Below, in pieces: positions 24,921 to 36,839 of a DNA stretch of 64,000 bases; the first letter of the stretch is position 1, and every line of letters starts with the position of its first letter. The notes below the pieces were generated by a model. The model did no database searches. It had not been told where the DNA came from and worked only from the letters and a program-made list of their open reading frames with translations. The position numbers and the translations under genes are program-made. The DNA comes from Przewalskia tangutica (Eukaryota; Streptophyta; Magnoliopsida; Solanales; Solanaceae), in the NCBI GenBank assembly GCA_029844215.1, contig CM056738.1, forward strand, positions 72,532,093-72,596,092, given 5' to 3'.

Positions 24921-26282
24921 ATGCGAAGGAGAAGAGGAGCAGACACTCTTGTTCCCTTCAATCCAGAGATTGAGAAAACTTGTAAACATAATAGAAGGAA
25001 TCAGCGAATTGCAACCTTGATAGAGATGGACGGCGGTCAAAACAACAATGTGTTGAGAGAGGGGTTAGGTGAAAATCAACCTAACCAAGGAATGCCTCGG
25101 CGAATACCTATGGATGTCGATGAGAGAGTTCAAGTCCAGGCAGAAAGAAGCTTGGGAGACTATGTGCTGCCGAGGGTGAACGGAGCACAGACATGTATTA
25201 GGCTCCCAGCAATAGGAGCAAATAACTTTGAGATCAAACCGGCAATTCTAAGCATGGTGCAGAACACAGTGCAGTTTGGAGGGTTTCCATCAGAGGATCC
25301 ACATATGCACATAGCTAATTTCTTGGAGCTGTGTGCAACATTCAGATATAACGGCGTTACTGATGATGCCGTCAGATTGAGGCTCTTTCCTTTCTCACTC
25401 AGGGACAGAGCAAAAATATGGTTAAATTCCCTGCCAGCTGATTCGATTTTTACATGGCAAGAACTGACACAGAAATTTTTGGCAAAATTCTTCCCACCGT
25501 GCAAAGCAGCGAAATTGAGAGGGGAGCTGAATAATTTCTACCAAGCAGATGGAGAGTCATTATACGAAGCTTGGGAGAGGTTTAAGGATTTGCAGAGAAA
25601 GTTCCCACACCACTGTATTGAGTTGTGGAACTTGGTTCACATCTTCTATAACGGGCTGAGCGGAACAACCAGAACAATTATCGATGCAGCAGCTGGTGGG
25701 ACATTTATGAGGAAAACAGCCCACGAAGCTCATGATTTATTAGAAGATATGACCACCAACAACCATGTCACAGAAGATAGACCAATGAGTGGTAGGAGAA
25801 CAGTGGGAGTTCACAAGATAGATGCCATCACTGCCCTGAATGCCCAAGTGGCCCTTTTGACGAAACAGCTGCAACAACATACAATATCAGTAAATGCAGT
25901 GCAGATGCCAAAGAGCTGTGAAATATGTGGAGGCCCACATACATTCGATAGATGTCCTTCAGCTGATCCTAATAATATGTCAATCGAGCAGGCAGAGTGC
26001 CAAGCTGTGGGTAACTATCAGAGGCCCCAGAACAACCCATACTCTAACACATATAATTCAGGGTGGAAGAATCACCCAAATTTCTCATGGAGAGGAGACC
26101 AGGGGCAGCATAATCAATATAGAGGCCAGTACCAAAACCAGCAGCACCAGAATCAGCAGCCATTTACTCAGGCCCCACCCTCTCAACAGTTCAATGCACC
26201 TGTTCAGCCAGAAAAGCAAGATGAGCTGAGAGCAGCTTTGTTGGCACTCACCAACGCCCAAACCTGGGCCAGGATAAACTAG
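24921..26282 (+). CDS. gag: Athila Gag protein
   Basis: A 453-codon frame starting 149 bp after the primer site. The retrotransposon gag domain spans roughly residues 120-275 (FRYNGVTDDAVRLRLFPFSL, then WLNSLPADSIFTWQELTQKF, then LVHIFYNGLSGTTRTIIDAA). A zinc knuckle CEICGGPHTFDRC lies near residues 333-345, with the CX2CX3HX4C spacing common in Athila. A Gln/Asn-rich tail follows. Gag forms the particle that packages element RNA. In intact elements the frame runs on into protease, but here it is closed by a stop at 26282 followed by a shifted frame from 26299, so the Gag-Pro fusion is broken. Start choice is the first Met in frame. Confidence 0.85.
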   Translation: MRRRRGADTLVPFNPEIEKTCKHNRRNQRIATLIEMDGGQNNNVLREGLGENQPNQGMPRRIPMDVDERVQVQAERSLGDYVLPRVNGAQTCIRLPAIGANNFEIKPAILSMVQNTVQFGGFPSEDPHMHIANFLELCATFRYNGVTDDAVRLRLFPFSLRDRAKIWLNSLPADSIFTWQELTQKFLAKFFPPCKAAKLRGELNNFYQADGESLYEAWERFKDLQRKFPHHCIELWNLVHIFYNGLSGTTRTIIDAAAGGTFMRKTAHEAHDLLEDMTTNNHVTEDRPMSGRRTVGVHKIDAITALNAQVALLTKQLQQHTISVNAVQMPKSCEICGGPHTFDRCPSADPNNMSIEQAECQAVGNYQRPQNNPYSNTYNSGWKNHPNFSWRGDQGQHNQYRGQYQNQQHQNQQPFTQAPPSQQFNAPVQPEKQDELRAALLALTNAQTWARIN

Positions 26283-26298
26283 ATCCTCGTTCAGGAAC

Positions 26299-27426
26299 TT
26301 GGAAACACAAGTGGGTCAACTAGCAAAGCAATCGAACAGCAGGCCACAGGGTACACTGCCAAGCAACACAGAGATGAATCCGAGAGAACAATGCCAGGCA
26401 GTACAGTTGAGAAGTGGTAAACAGTTGGAGCAGCAGTCACCTCAGCCGGTAGTTGAACAAAGGGCAGAAATAGAGAAAGAGAAGGTGGTTGAAGCTCGCC
26501 CAGTAGTAGAGAAAACTCCAGAGAAGGAGTATACTGAGAAGATCCCATTCCCACAGAGATTGCAGAGGAAGGCAGTTGATAAACAATTCTCCAAATTTTT
26601 GGAGACGTTCAGAAAGCTACATATCAACATACCCTTCATAGAGGCGTTGGAGCAGATGCCCTCTTATTTTAAATTCATGAAGGATATTTTGGGGAAGAAG
26701 AAGAAACTAGCAGAGTATGAGATGGTGGAACTGACGGGGGAGTGCAGTGCCATCCTGCAGAAGAAGTTGCCCCCTAAACTAAAAGACCCAGAGAGCTTTA
26801 CATTACCTTGCACAGTTGGCAAGGTGACATGCAACAGGGCTCTTTGTGATTTAGGGGAAAGTATAAATTTGATGCCTTTATCGGTGTTTAAACGGTTGGA
26901 ATTAGGTGAAGCCAAACCAACCACGGTGAGCCTGCAACTAGCCGATAGAACAGTGGTTCACCCAAGGGGGAAGATTGAGGACGTGCTTGTTAAAGTAGGA
27001 AAATTCTTTTTTCCTGCGGACTTCCTCATTCTTGACATGAAAGAGGATGCAGAGATCCCTATCATATTGGGGAGACCATTTCTGGCGACAGGGAGAGCCC
27101 TGATCGATGTAGAAAAAAGAGAGCTGACGTTGAGGGTGGAGAAAGAAGAAATGGTGTTTAAAGTATTTAAACACATTATTGAGCCACCAATCATGAGCAG
27201 GTGCTTTGCAATCAGCACCATCAGAACCCCCTGTGAGTCAGTGCAAGCCAAACCAAGGGTGATGAGCCCACAAAAGCAGGTACGTGATGCCGAACCTCCG
27301 CCAAAGCAGGTATATGTTCCTGAACCTTCCCTTGAAGATAATTTTAAGAAGAGAAGAAGAAGAAGAAAAAGAAAAATGTGGAAAAAATGGATTAGTTGTG
27401 GGATTAATATACCCCACACTTCTTGA
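26299..27426 (+). pseudogene. Athila protease region (gag-pro), truncated
   Basis: A 375-codon frame continuing the polyprotein after a break at 26282. QVGQLAKQSNSRPQGTLPSN and AVQLRSGK are typical of the Athila gag-pro linker. The retropepsin domain runs roughly over residues 165-290, with the active-site loop CDLGESINLMPLSVF and the second-half motif IPIILGRPFLATGRALIDVE. The DLGE loop replaces the DLGA usual for the family. The frame ends in a Lys/Arg-rich tail. About 50 bp later viral sequence begins, so RT, RNase H and integrase are absent from this side. Confidence 0.85.
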
Positions 27427-27477
27427 GTTAAAGAATTTGCGTCCGGCTAAAAGACGTTAAAGACAGCGCTACTTGCG
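27427..27477 (+). mobile_element. Last Athila bases before the viral junction
   Basis: A short segment after the broken frame. From about 27478 (TCTAGCCATTCTTTATTGG) the sequence is viral, so this is the left breakpoint of the EPRV block. Confidence 0.65.
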
Positions 27478-27513
27478 TCTAGCCATTCTTTATTGGATGT
27501 ATTATTTATACTT
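27478..27513 (-). repeat. 35-bp viral ORF II fragment at the left border
   Basis: CCATTCTTTATTGGATGTATTATTTATACTTT recurs at 39674-39708 inside ORF II. It is joined at 27513 to the viral leader through the shared hexamer AAAGTA (minus-strand sense), a microhomology end-joining signature. Confidence 0.85.
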
Positions 27514-28329
27514 TCGCCTAGGTGCTTAGGAGTGTTCAACAGTTCTTTCCAAGTGAATCCGACAAGAGTCACGGTTCCTGAACTAATATGTGTTTAATTA
27601 TATATCTTTCAAAGTTTGTTCCTTGTTCTTATGATTTCTTTTAGTAGATCTTCTTAGATTATGATATTCCTCTGTTAGGATTATAGATTGATAAAAGGGT
27701 TTTAGCTAGACATGATTTTTTTGCTAATAGAAGGCTTGCTAGATTTCTGAACTTCTTTGGACTTATGAAAGTGTTTCTGAGAGAGAGTATCGAGAGAGAT
27801 TTTTCTTAAAGATTGAACTTTGATTTCCAAAAAACTTACTTCTTCTGATACAAAGAGGCTCTTTATATAGATAACCTCGGGATACTACAAGATTTCTACA
27901 GCTTCTTGGTTTATCATGCGACCTTTCTTGTAATGCTACAAAGATTCGCGCTTTACTATTCATGTTACAATAAATCTAAATTATTACAAATTTTTTCATC
28001 AGTTAAAACTTTTGTCTTGCTGGTCTCTTTCTGTCTTGTCTTGTCTGGCCTGTCTTGCTTTGTCATCATCCTGCTTTGTCATATTTGCTTTTTGTCTTTG
28101 TCTTCTTTTGAAAAGGTTTTTTGCTGGCCTTATCTTATCTGCTTGTCCCGTATTTTCTGATATTGTACTTGTATCTTGCTATGCTCACATTCATGTTGAA
28201 TCACTGGGCTAAATTGTCATGCTCTTATGCTCATAATTCAGAATCCACGTAGTTTAAACTTATATGTTTCTGTATAGGCTCATATTTTGGGTTTTTAATG
28301 TAGTAGAACTACATTTATTCCCAATGTTC
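27514..28329 (-). promoter_or_regulatory. Viral intergenic region and promoter, minus arm
   Basis: Non-coding region downstream of the TAV-like ORF, equivalent to 60576-61394. A TATA box reading TATATAAA on the minus strand lies at 27862-27869. Upstream of it on the viral sense strand is a purine-rich GACAA-repeat stretch (28020-28110). Directly after the TAV-like ORF is an 8-bp hairpin, AATGTAGTAGAACTACATT (28297-28315). The region should drive the genomic RNA. The small plus-strand frames here are shadows. Confidence 0.75.
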
Positions 28330-29373
28330 TTACAAAAATGAATCAGGAGATCCTTCTTCTTTGATTTTTATTTCTTGTACCTTCATATCTTTAAAAGTCA
28401 TAACTTTTCTTTTTTGTTTTGTTATCATATGGTATTGATCAATAGTTTCTCTGATGTGTTTGTGTTTGAGATTTATGATCCTATTTAGCATGTTCGTAAA
28501 TTCTACTGTATCTTGTGTCATTATGTCATGATTATAATACACGGTGATCAGTTCTTCAACTTCTCCTCCTTTTGTATTTCCGATAATGCTTGCATTTCCT
28601 ACTCTTATCAGGTCTTCTAGTCTTACTGCCAAGGTTGCTAATCCAATGGCTCTTTTGTTGCTTAGCCACTCTTGAAATTTGTTAATTTTACATGGTATTT
28701 CTTTCTTGGAGTCTGTATTTACTCCGTTGATATTAGTATTCCTCCCCACTTTGAAAAGTTGGCATAGTACAATAGGTTTTCCCGTTAGATCTGTTGAAGC
28801 ATCAAATATTTGTATTCCATAATTCCCTGGTCCGAAGGTTTCTCTCATAGACTGGACTGATTGTATTATTACGTTTGGTAGTTTGGATATGCTCATAAGG
28901 GTGTCATCTGTCATGACTTTGTCTAAAAATCCATATTTAAAGAGTTTTTGGGTAATATCTGGGCTTGCTTTTTCCAGGCATAGGTATCTCGGATATTTGC
29001 TGAATCTAGAGCTTTGAAGTATGTTAGGATTAGATTTGTAGGTGTAGTATTTAGTGATGGTTTCATATGCAGTGGTAATTTCTGGTGAAAAAGCTAGTCT
29101 CTCTGCTATGGACATTATTTGGCTTGTTGGTATCTGGGATGTAGATGGCATGTGTGCTAATTGAGAACTTAGGCTTTGTTTTGCTTCTGGAGAGTTTATT
29201 TTTGGGAAAGTTTTTAGGTGTTTGTATGCTTGGTAGTCTGAGAAGCATTCTTTAAGTTGGCTGAAAAGGTTGTCATTCTCCTGTATCTTATCTCTTATGA
29301 TTTGGTTATTGTTGGTAATCTCTTCTATTGTCCGGCTCATATATTCTTCAAAGTTGTCACTGTTGACTGACAT
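28330..29373 (-). CDS. Transactivator/viroplasmin-like protein, minus arm
   Basis: Uninterrupted 347-codon frame in the last position of the viral genome. It starts ATGTCAGTCAACAGTGA, overlapping the pol end by 17 nt. Position, length and lack of any other recognisable domain fit the caulimovirid inclusion-body protein that permits reinitiation on polycistronic RNA. An N-terminal helical part (residues 1-60) precedes a Ser/Pro/Thr linker, and the conserved middle shows RYLCLEKASPDITQKLFKYG and GNYGIQIFDASTDLTGKPIV. The same ORF is also intact in the plus arm, with only a handful of changes, although most other viral ORFs are broken. The family call rests on position more than on motifs. A short CDS of this kind may be under its own promoter, but none was identified. 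Confidence 0.7.
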   Translation of the reverse strand: MSVNSDNFEEYMSRTIEEITNNNQIIRDKIQENDNLFSQLKECFSDYQAYKHLKTFPKINSPEAKQSLSSQLAHMPSTSQIPTSQIMSIAERLAFSPEITTAYETITKYYTYKSNPNILQSSRFSKYPRYLCLEKASPDITQKLFKYGFLDKVMTDDTLMSISKLPNVIIQSVQSMRETFGPGNYGIQIFDASTDLTGKPIVLCQLFKVGRNTNINGVNTDSKKEIPCKINKFQEWLSNKRAIGLATLAVRLEDLIRVGNASIIGNTKGGEVEELITVYYNHDIMTQDTVEFTNMLNRIINLKHKHIRETIDQYHMITKQKRKVMTFKDMKVQEIKIKEEGSPDSFL

Positions 29374-29786
29374 CTTGGTATCTGCTTAAGAAATCAGCTA
29401 GAAGATTCTTAGTTCCAGATATATTTTTAACAATAAAATCATAGCAATAAAAGAATGACTGCCATTTTCTCCTCTTATTTAGTTCTGGTAGCGGGTCTAT
29501 TTTATTTGTAATAAATGCTCTTACCTGTGTGTTATCCGTTCGTACAATAAATTTTACTGGCAGCAGATGGTAATGAAATCTTTTTATTCCAAATTTTACG
29601 GCTAATAATTCTTTTTCATTAATATGATAATTTTTTTCATTTGGTTTCCATGTTCCACCTCCATAGCCACATATCAAGGTTTTTTCTTTATCTGTATCAT
29701 TTTCTGCATAGGCTATAAGGGCTGCTCCCCATCCTATATCACTAGCATCTGTATAAAGTTCTAATTGATCTTTGTCTGTTGGTATA

Positions 29787-30237
29787 TGTTGAGAAAACCA
29801 GTGCCACCATTAACGCAGTTGACATGCACAATAAGATGATGTCGATGATCTATCCTTTTAGGGTTTTCACGAGACTCGGTTTGTTAATATTGCAGAGTTG
29901 GATGGTACAACAGAAAGAAGACAGAGTTTCTTATTCATGTATTAATGAAGAACATTCATAAGACTCCATGAATGAGTAGAAATTTACAGATAAGAGTAAG
30001 GTTACAGAGAGAAGTTACAGAGAGAAGTTACAGAGAAGAGAGGGTAACTTTTCGTAACCTAGAAGACTACTCAGCTTTCCTTTTCTTATCCCTTTAATAA
30101 GTACTACGCCCTGCCCTAATAAGGAAAAGGAATGGGCTGGCCTTTACATTGGGTTGGCCCTCTTAATGGGCTGATGGGCTGATGACATAACAAAGATATC
30201 CAGCAAAGTAACAGTGGGCCTATTATTAATCTTTACA
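29787..30237 (-). repeat. 3' LTR of the copia element
   Basis: On the minus strand it starts TGTAAAGATTAATAATAGG and ends GGTTTTCTCAACA. It contains three AGAGAAGTTAC subrepeats. The adjoining polypurine tract reads AAGCTTGAGGGAGAC on the minus strand (30238-30252). Confidence 0.93.
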
Positions 30238-30244
30238 GTCTCCC

Positions 30245-33200
30245 TCAAGCTGGGTGCTCAAAGATATCCAGCAAGCCTAGCTTGGAACAGAGATGCAAAT
30301 GTTGTAATCTGCTGAGCCCTTTAGTAAGAATGTCTGCAGGTTGCTCTGTAGTGTTGATGTATTCAGTTTCAACCATTCCTGATCGAATCTTCTCCCTAAT
30401 GAAATGAAGATCAATCTCTATGTGTTTTGTCCTTTCGTGAAACACCGGATTTGCTGCCATTTGTATGGCTGATTTACTGTCTGTGTACACAGTTACTGGC
30501 TGCTTGATGTCCACACCAATGTCCTTCAGTAAACCTAGTAGCCAAGTGATTTCAGCAACAGTGCTGGCTAGACTTCTATATTCTGCTTCAGCGGAGCTTC
30601 TTGAGATTGTACTTTGCTTCTTAGATTTCCAGGATATGAGAGAGTCTCCAAACTTGACTAAATAACCTGTAATAGATTTTCTTGTATGTGGACATGAAGC
30701 CCAATCTGCATCACAATAACTAGTTAAAGTTTTTTGTTTATTACTGGATAACAACACTCCTTGTCCTGGCTTACCTTTTACATACCTTACTATTCTGATT
30801 GCAGCATTAAAATGTGACTTCTTTGGGTTTTGTAGGAACTGACTAAGTGTTTGCACACTGTAAGCAATATCTGGTCTAGTAAGAGTAAGATATAACAACT
30901 TACCAATTATCCTTTGATATGAGCTGATGTCACCTACTGGACCATCATCAGTGATTGTTTTCCCTTCATCTGGAACCTGTTTTTCTTTATATTCATCATA
31001 TTCTTTTGTGGTAAGCTTCATATTAGAATCAGTGGGTGTGTTAATAGGTTTGGCAGCAGCTAGTCCAAGTTCAGAAATGAGTTCTAAGGCATACTTTCTT
31101 TGATGCATAATGATCCCTTTGCTGGACCTAGCAAATTCTATTCCTAGAAAGTACCTTAGCTCTCCCAGGTCTTTCATCTTAAAAACATTGTGAAAGGACT
31201 GCTTAGTCTCCTTTATGAGCCTAATATTATCCCCTGTAATTAACATGTCATCCACATAAATAAGTATGACTATTATACCTTGGCTATTTTGTTTTAGAAA
31301 CAGAGAATGATCAAACTCAGACTGCCTAAACTACATCTGCACTAAAGCCTCTGTAAGCTTGAAGTTCCACTGTCTTGGAGCTTGCTTGAGCCCATACAAG
31401 GACTTAGTAAGTCTACACACATGTTTACTGCCCCCTGACTACTGAAACCTTGTGGCAAGGTCATATAAATCTCATCAAATAAATCCCCTTGAAGGAAGGC
31501 ATTATAAACATCCATTTGATGAATATACCATCCTCTGGAGGCAGCAATAGAGAGAATAGTTCTTATAGTTACCATTTTTACAACAGGGGAGAAAGTCTCT
31601 TGGTAATCTATTCCTTCTTGTTGGCTATAACCTTTAGCAACAAGTCTAGCTTTTAGTCTTTCTACTTCTCCAGTGTCTTTATATTTGATTTTGTAGATCC
31701 ATTTACAGCCAATAGGATGTTTTCCTTCTGGTAGTGTAACTATTTCCCAAGTGTGATTTTCTTGTAATGCTTCTATTTCAGCTTTCATAGCATCTACCCA
31801 CCTAGGATCTTTAGAGGCTTTCATATAACCTTTAGGTTCAGTTAGTTCTGAAAAGGAGCTTAAAAAAGCTTGATATGTAGGTTTTAGGTTATCATAAAAA
31901 ATATAGTTAGCAATAGGGTAGAGTACATTGTTGGCATTTGTTGTAACAAAGTCTTTAAGCCATATAGGAGGTTGTTTGAGTCTGCTAGACCTCCTAATTT
32001 TGTCATTTAAATTTATAGCAGGTTGACATAGATATTGCATATTATCAGAATTTTCTTCTACTAAATCATTCTCAGTGGGATTGCTGCCCTCAACAGGTTC
32101 TATGTTGATGATATCTGCACATTCTTCTTCAGATTTATCAGTACTGTTCTAAGAGCTTTCTTGGGTTATACTTTGATTATCATTGTTATTAGGCAGATTC
32201 TGAAAGATAGGATTCTCAGATACCTGTTCTTTAAAAGGGTAAATAGTTTCTCTAAACTTAACATCTCTACTAACAATGAGAGTTCTAGATTGCAGATCAT
32301 ACAAAATGTACCCCTTTTGTGTTTCAGAGTATCCCATCAGAACACATCTTTTAACTTTAGACTGGAGCTTATTAGTGACAGTTAGATCATTAGCAAAGCA
32401 TAGACATCCAATGGTTCTTATATGACTTATGGATGGTTTCTTGTGATAGAGACTCTCAAAGGGTGTAGTATGAGTAATAGAGGAGGGTAGTCTATTGATC
32501 AAATATACTGCAGCCTGTACACACAGGCCCCAAAATCTTAAAGGAATGTTAGCCTGCATTCTTATTGCCCTGGTAATCTCTAATATATGTCTGTGTTTTC
32601 TTTCAGCAACACCATTCTGTTGTGGTGTATATACACAGCTTCTTTGATGGATAATACCTAAGTTCTGAAACAGGGTGTTACAAGTATCATTAACAAATTC
32701 TGTCCCATTATCAGTTCTGATAATCTTTACTATTTGATTAAACTATGTGGATATATATTTGAGAAACTGATTAATTACCACACATACCTCAGATTTAAGT
32801 CTAAGCAGGTATATCCAAGTCATTCTAGTGTGATCATCTACAATAGTGAGAAAAAATCTCTTCCCATTATATGTTTCAACCTTATAGGGACCCCACATAT
32901 CCATGTGCACAATGTCAAAAGCTTTATTACTGTAAGTAGTACTATTTGGGAAGGGTAGTCTACACTGTTTTGCACAAGGGCACACATTACATGTTTTTAT
33001 TGCCTTAGCTATTTCATCATTACTGGCACTAATCAGTTTACTAAGTACCTTACTAGAAGTATGACCCAGCCTTCTGTGCCACAGATTAATGTCTTCTTCT
33101 GCCACTGTTCTCTTTTGCTTAGCTTGTACATTTAAAACTGTCTTCCTTGAGTTCTGTATATTTTTATCATGATTAACTAACATATAGAGACCATCATGGA

Positions 33201-34728
33201 GTCTACCAATCTCCTTCACCTTCCCACTGTAGAGATCCTGAAATAGACAGAAATCAGGATAAAAGACAGCTGCACATTTCAACTCTCTTGTTAGTTGAGA
33301 AACAGACAGTAAATTATATTTGAACTGAGGTAGAAAGAAAACATTTTCCAGTGTACTCCTATTAGAGAGAGTACTAGTGCCAGTGTGAGTAACTTGGGCT
33401 GAATGGCCATTTGGTAAGAACACCTTCTTTGGTGTGACTAAATCATTTCTTTCAGTAATCTTATCTAACATGTTTAGGTCATATACCATATGATTTGTAG
33501 CACCTGTGTCTATTATCCAATTTTTGACTATATTGAAAACATGTAAGGCTTTGAGTTCTGATATACCTGCTAAATTTACAGATGATTGAATACCTTGAGA
33601 GTTCTGAGATACTCCTGTCTGTATTTGGTTATTGTTTAGAAATTTTACTATCTGCTCATACTGGTTCTGAGAGAATTTTGGTGCTCCTTCAACTTGCCAG
33701 TTGTTTTTATTGTCATCAGAGGAGGAATCTGAAACTCTGTTGTGAGCATTGTGAGCAACAAATTCCTTCCTCTTTGACTTAAAACCAGGAGGATATCCAA
33801 CTAGTCTATAGCAGAACTCCTTTGTGTGACCTCTCATCTTGCATTCTTCACAGAATAGACTGGTATTCCTTCTTGACCTCTGATTTCCTGCTGTTCCAGT
33901 CTTAGAATACATAGCAGTAGGAGGATTTATTTTTTCACTGTGTCCACCACTGGTTGGACCAGCTCCAAGAAGGCCCCTAGCACTAATTCCTTTCTTATTT
34001 TCATCACTTATTATCATGGAGTAAGCTTTATTGACTGTTGGAAGGGGTGACATAAGCAGAATTTGACTCCTAGCCTGCATGTAACTTTCATTTAACCCCA
34101 TGAGGAATTGATAGAGTTTCTGTCTCTGCAGGTAGTCTGTAAACTCTTTAGATGTAGGGCATGCACAATTTGGTGGTGGCACAATGGCTTGAAATTCTAC
34201 CCATAGATTCTTTAGCTTAGTGTAATATTCTGCTACACTATCATTACCTTGTGATAGGGTAGCAATTTCCCTATGTAGGTCATAGGTTCTTGATTCATCA
34301 ACTTTGTCGAATCTTTCCTTTAAGTCTTCCCATACCTCATATGATGTTTCTGCATATAAAACACCACACAGCAAGCTACTTGACACAACATTCATTAGCC
34401 ATGCCTGTACCACAGCGTTGACTCTATCCCACTGGTCCCACCATTCCACCCCATATTGATTTTTAGTATAGTTTCCATTTACAAAGCCTAACTTATTTCT
34501 TCCAAGTAGAGCAATCTTCATAGATTTGCTCCAAACAGTGTAGTTTTCAGATCCCAGTAGTTGAAAGGAAATTAAAGAAATACCACTTACATCTGAGGCT
34601 TGTAAGAAAAGGGGATGGTTATGGTCAAGTACAGTGTTGGTTGAGATGGTACCAGTAGTTTCTCTAGGTATGGATAAAAAACCTCCATCTTTAGATGAAC
34701 TACTTTCATTGGTTAGATCTGTTCCCAT
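30245..34728 (-). pseudogene. Copia gag-pol polyprotein, recently broken
   Basis: One polyprotein frame from Met at 34728. Domains in order: gag (LLGSENYTVWSKSMKIALLG), zinc knuckle CEECKMRGHTKEFC, protease WIIDTGATNHMV, GAG-pre-integrase and HHCC finger (LWHRRLGHTSSKV, CNVCPCAKQC), integrase core (FDIVHMDMWGPYKVETYNGK, IVDDHTRMTWIY), RT (FSPVVKMVTIRTILSIAASR, QMDVYNAFLQGDL, YVDDMLI) and RNase H (SRSSAEAEYRSLA, TVYTDSKSAIQMAAN, LHFIREKI). In-frame stops occur near 32740, 32146 and 31335, and a frameshift lies near 31425. The remainder is well preserved, so the element was active recently on an evolutionary scale but cannot encode a complete polyprotein now. Confidence 0.93.
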
Positions 34729-34930
34729 CCTTTCAATTTGTTAGAACTAACTACCAGTCACATCAATTTTATTTCAGATCTAGACAAGATTATATGGACC
34801 AAAACAACATCGGGGAGTTAAACTCCACAAGAAACAGTAAGAAGAAATACAAGATACCACAAGATACCTCAGAGTGATTTACTCAGATCTTGTAATCACT
34901 TTATCGGTGCATGCACCAGTAGATCTGGAT

Positions 34931-34947
34931 GACCCGCTCTGATACCA
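34931..34947 (-). other. Primer-binding site of the copia element
   Basis: Read on the minus strand, TGGTATCAGAGCGGGTC follows the LTR end with no spacer. It is complementary to initiator tRNA-Met. Confidence 0.92.
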
Positions 34948-35398
34948 TGTTGAGAAAACCAACGCCACCATTAACACAGTTGACATGCACAATAAGATGA
35001 TGTCGGTGATCTATCCTTTTAGGGTTTTCACGAGACTCAGTTTGTTAATATTGCAGAGTTGGATGGTACAACAGAAAGAAGACAGAGTTTCTTATTCATG
35101 TATTAATGAAGAACATTCATAAGACTCCATGAATGAGTAGAAATTTACAGATAAGAGTAAGGTTACAGAGAGAAGTTACAGAGAGAAGTTACAGAGAAGA
35201 GAGGGTAACTTTTCGTAACCTAGAAGACTACTCAGCTTTCCTTTTCTTATCCCTTTAATAAGTACTACGCCCTGCCCTAATAAGGAAAAGGAATGGGCTG
35301 GCCTTTACATTGGGCTGGCCCTCTTAATGGGCTGATGGGCTGATGACATAACAAAGATATCCATCAAAGTAACAGTGGGCCTATTATTAATCTTTACA
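34948..35398 (-). repeat. 5' LTR of the copia element
   Basis: Near-identical partner of 29787-30237. The target-duplication copy GTATC follows at 35399-35403 and viral pol resumes there. Confidence 0.93.
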
Positions 35399-36839
35399 GT
35401 ATCTTATGTCTTGGTAGATTTATTACCCTTTCTTTGATAATTTTTATAGCCTCATCATGTTCTTCTTTCCATTCAAAAACTTTATTTTTCTTAATTAAAT
35501 CTTGTAACGGTTTTCTCAAAGTTGGTAGGTCTTTTATATGATCTGAGGCGTAGTTTATTATTCCTAAAAATTGTTGTACCTCTTTTTTTAGTTTCTAATT
35601 TATCTTTAAAATTTCTTATTTTGGTCACAATATGTTCTTGTAACTGGATTCCATCCTTATTGATGATATATCCTAGGTATTCGATATCGTTCTTAAATAT
35701 TTCGGATTTCTTTTCTGATAATAGAATCCCATGTCTTTTCACTACTCTTATGAATTCTTCAAGATGTTCTATATGATTTTCTAGGGTATCACTATATATT
35801 AGTATGTCGTCTACATATACTATACAATAGTCTGTTAATTTTCTGAATACTTGGTCCATCCTTCTTTGAAATATTTGCGGTGCATTCTTTAGTCCAAAAG
35901 GTAGTACATTCCACTCATAATGTCCTTGGGGTGTACTAAATGTCGTTAAAGGCTTTGAGTTGTGAGTTAATTTTATCTGCCAAAATCCGCTTTTACAATC
36001 GAATTTACTAAACCATTTCTTATCTCCTAATCTATTGATAAAGTTTCTTTTGTATGGTAGAAAATATCCGTCAAATATTGTTTTCTTATTTAGTTCTCTG
36101 TAATCTACTACCATTCTGGCTTTGCCTCTCTTCTGCTCACTATGTTTTCTGACTAAAAATGCTGGACTGCTATGCGAACTCTTACTTTTTTGTATTAGTT
36201 TTAAGTCTAGTAGTTCTTTCAGTTGTATTTCAAATTCTTTTTGATCCGTAGGACTATATCTAATTGGTTTACATCTAGCAATGTCATTTGGGTCTATTAA
36301 CTAGATTTCAGCATATATTTTTTCTGTTTCCCATAGTTGTGTCGGATTTTCTCCAAAATTTACTTTTAATAGTCCAAGATATTTTTCTTTTAGTAGTTGT
36401 AGATTGTTATTCCTGTTTATTTTGTTACACATTTTTAGGGTTTGTACTGGTAATATTCTTTTTAGTATAATCCATTTATTACAGGGTGTTTGTAAACTTA
36501 AGGTTGTATTCCTGATAATTTGAGTTTTAAAATAATCCAAAAAGTTATTCCCTAACAAGACGTGTTGACTCATGTTGTTATCTTGGTATATTATTGGTAA
36601 TCTAAATACAGTTTTGTTTAGTTTTATCCTCACATTTTCTGCTATTGTATCTAATTTCTTAGTCTGTTAATTAAATCCTGTTACTTTTATTCTATAGAGT
36701 CTAGATCTTTTCCATTTATGTGCTACTAGAACGTCTTTCCTTGCCAGGCACATGTCTGCTCCGCTATCAATAAAATTTTTATTCTTTATCATTTTACTAG
36801 GTTTATACTCTACCTGGGCTTCAATATAGATTGCTACCA

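Larger units (their letters stand above)
29787..35398 (-). mobile_element. Ty1/copia retrotransposon inserted in the viral pol
   Basis: Complete element with two 451-bp LTRs (29787-30237 and 34948-35398), primer site, polypurine tract and gag-pol on the minus strand. It is flanked by GTATA on the left and GTATC on the right, a 5-bp target duplication with one mutation, and uninterrupted viral sequence reads through the site at 42623-42640. By eye the LTRs differ at about 7 of 451 positions. It is the youngest insertion in the window by nesting. Confidence 0.95.
29357..36838 (-). pseudogene. Viral protease-RT-RNase H (Pol), minus arm, broken
   Basis: Viral pol starting at 36838 and split by the copia element at 29787-35398. 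Order: retropepsin with IDSGADMC; RT with KARMVVDYRELNKKT, LPFGLKNAPQIFQRRMDQ and an intact YVDD box near 35810; RNase H with YTDASDIGWGAVL and EKNYHINEKELLAVKF to the end at 29357. Lesions: in-frame stops near 36668 and 36303, a +1 frameshift in a run of seven A (near 35586), and the copia insertion at a GTATC site in the RNase H region. The intact counterpart frame at 57683-59548 gives a reference length of 621 codons. Confidence 0.9.
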
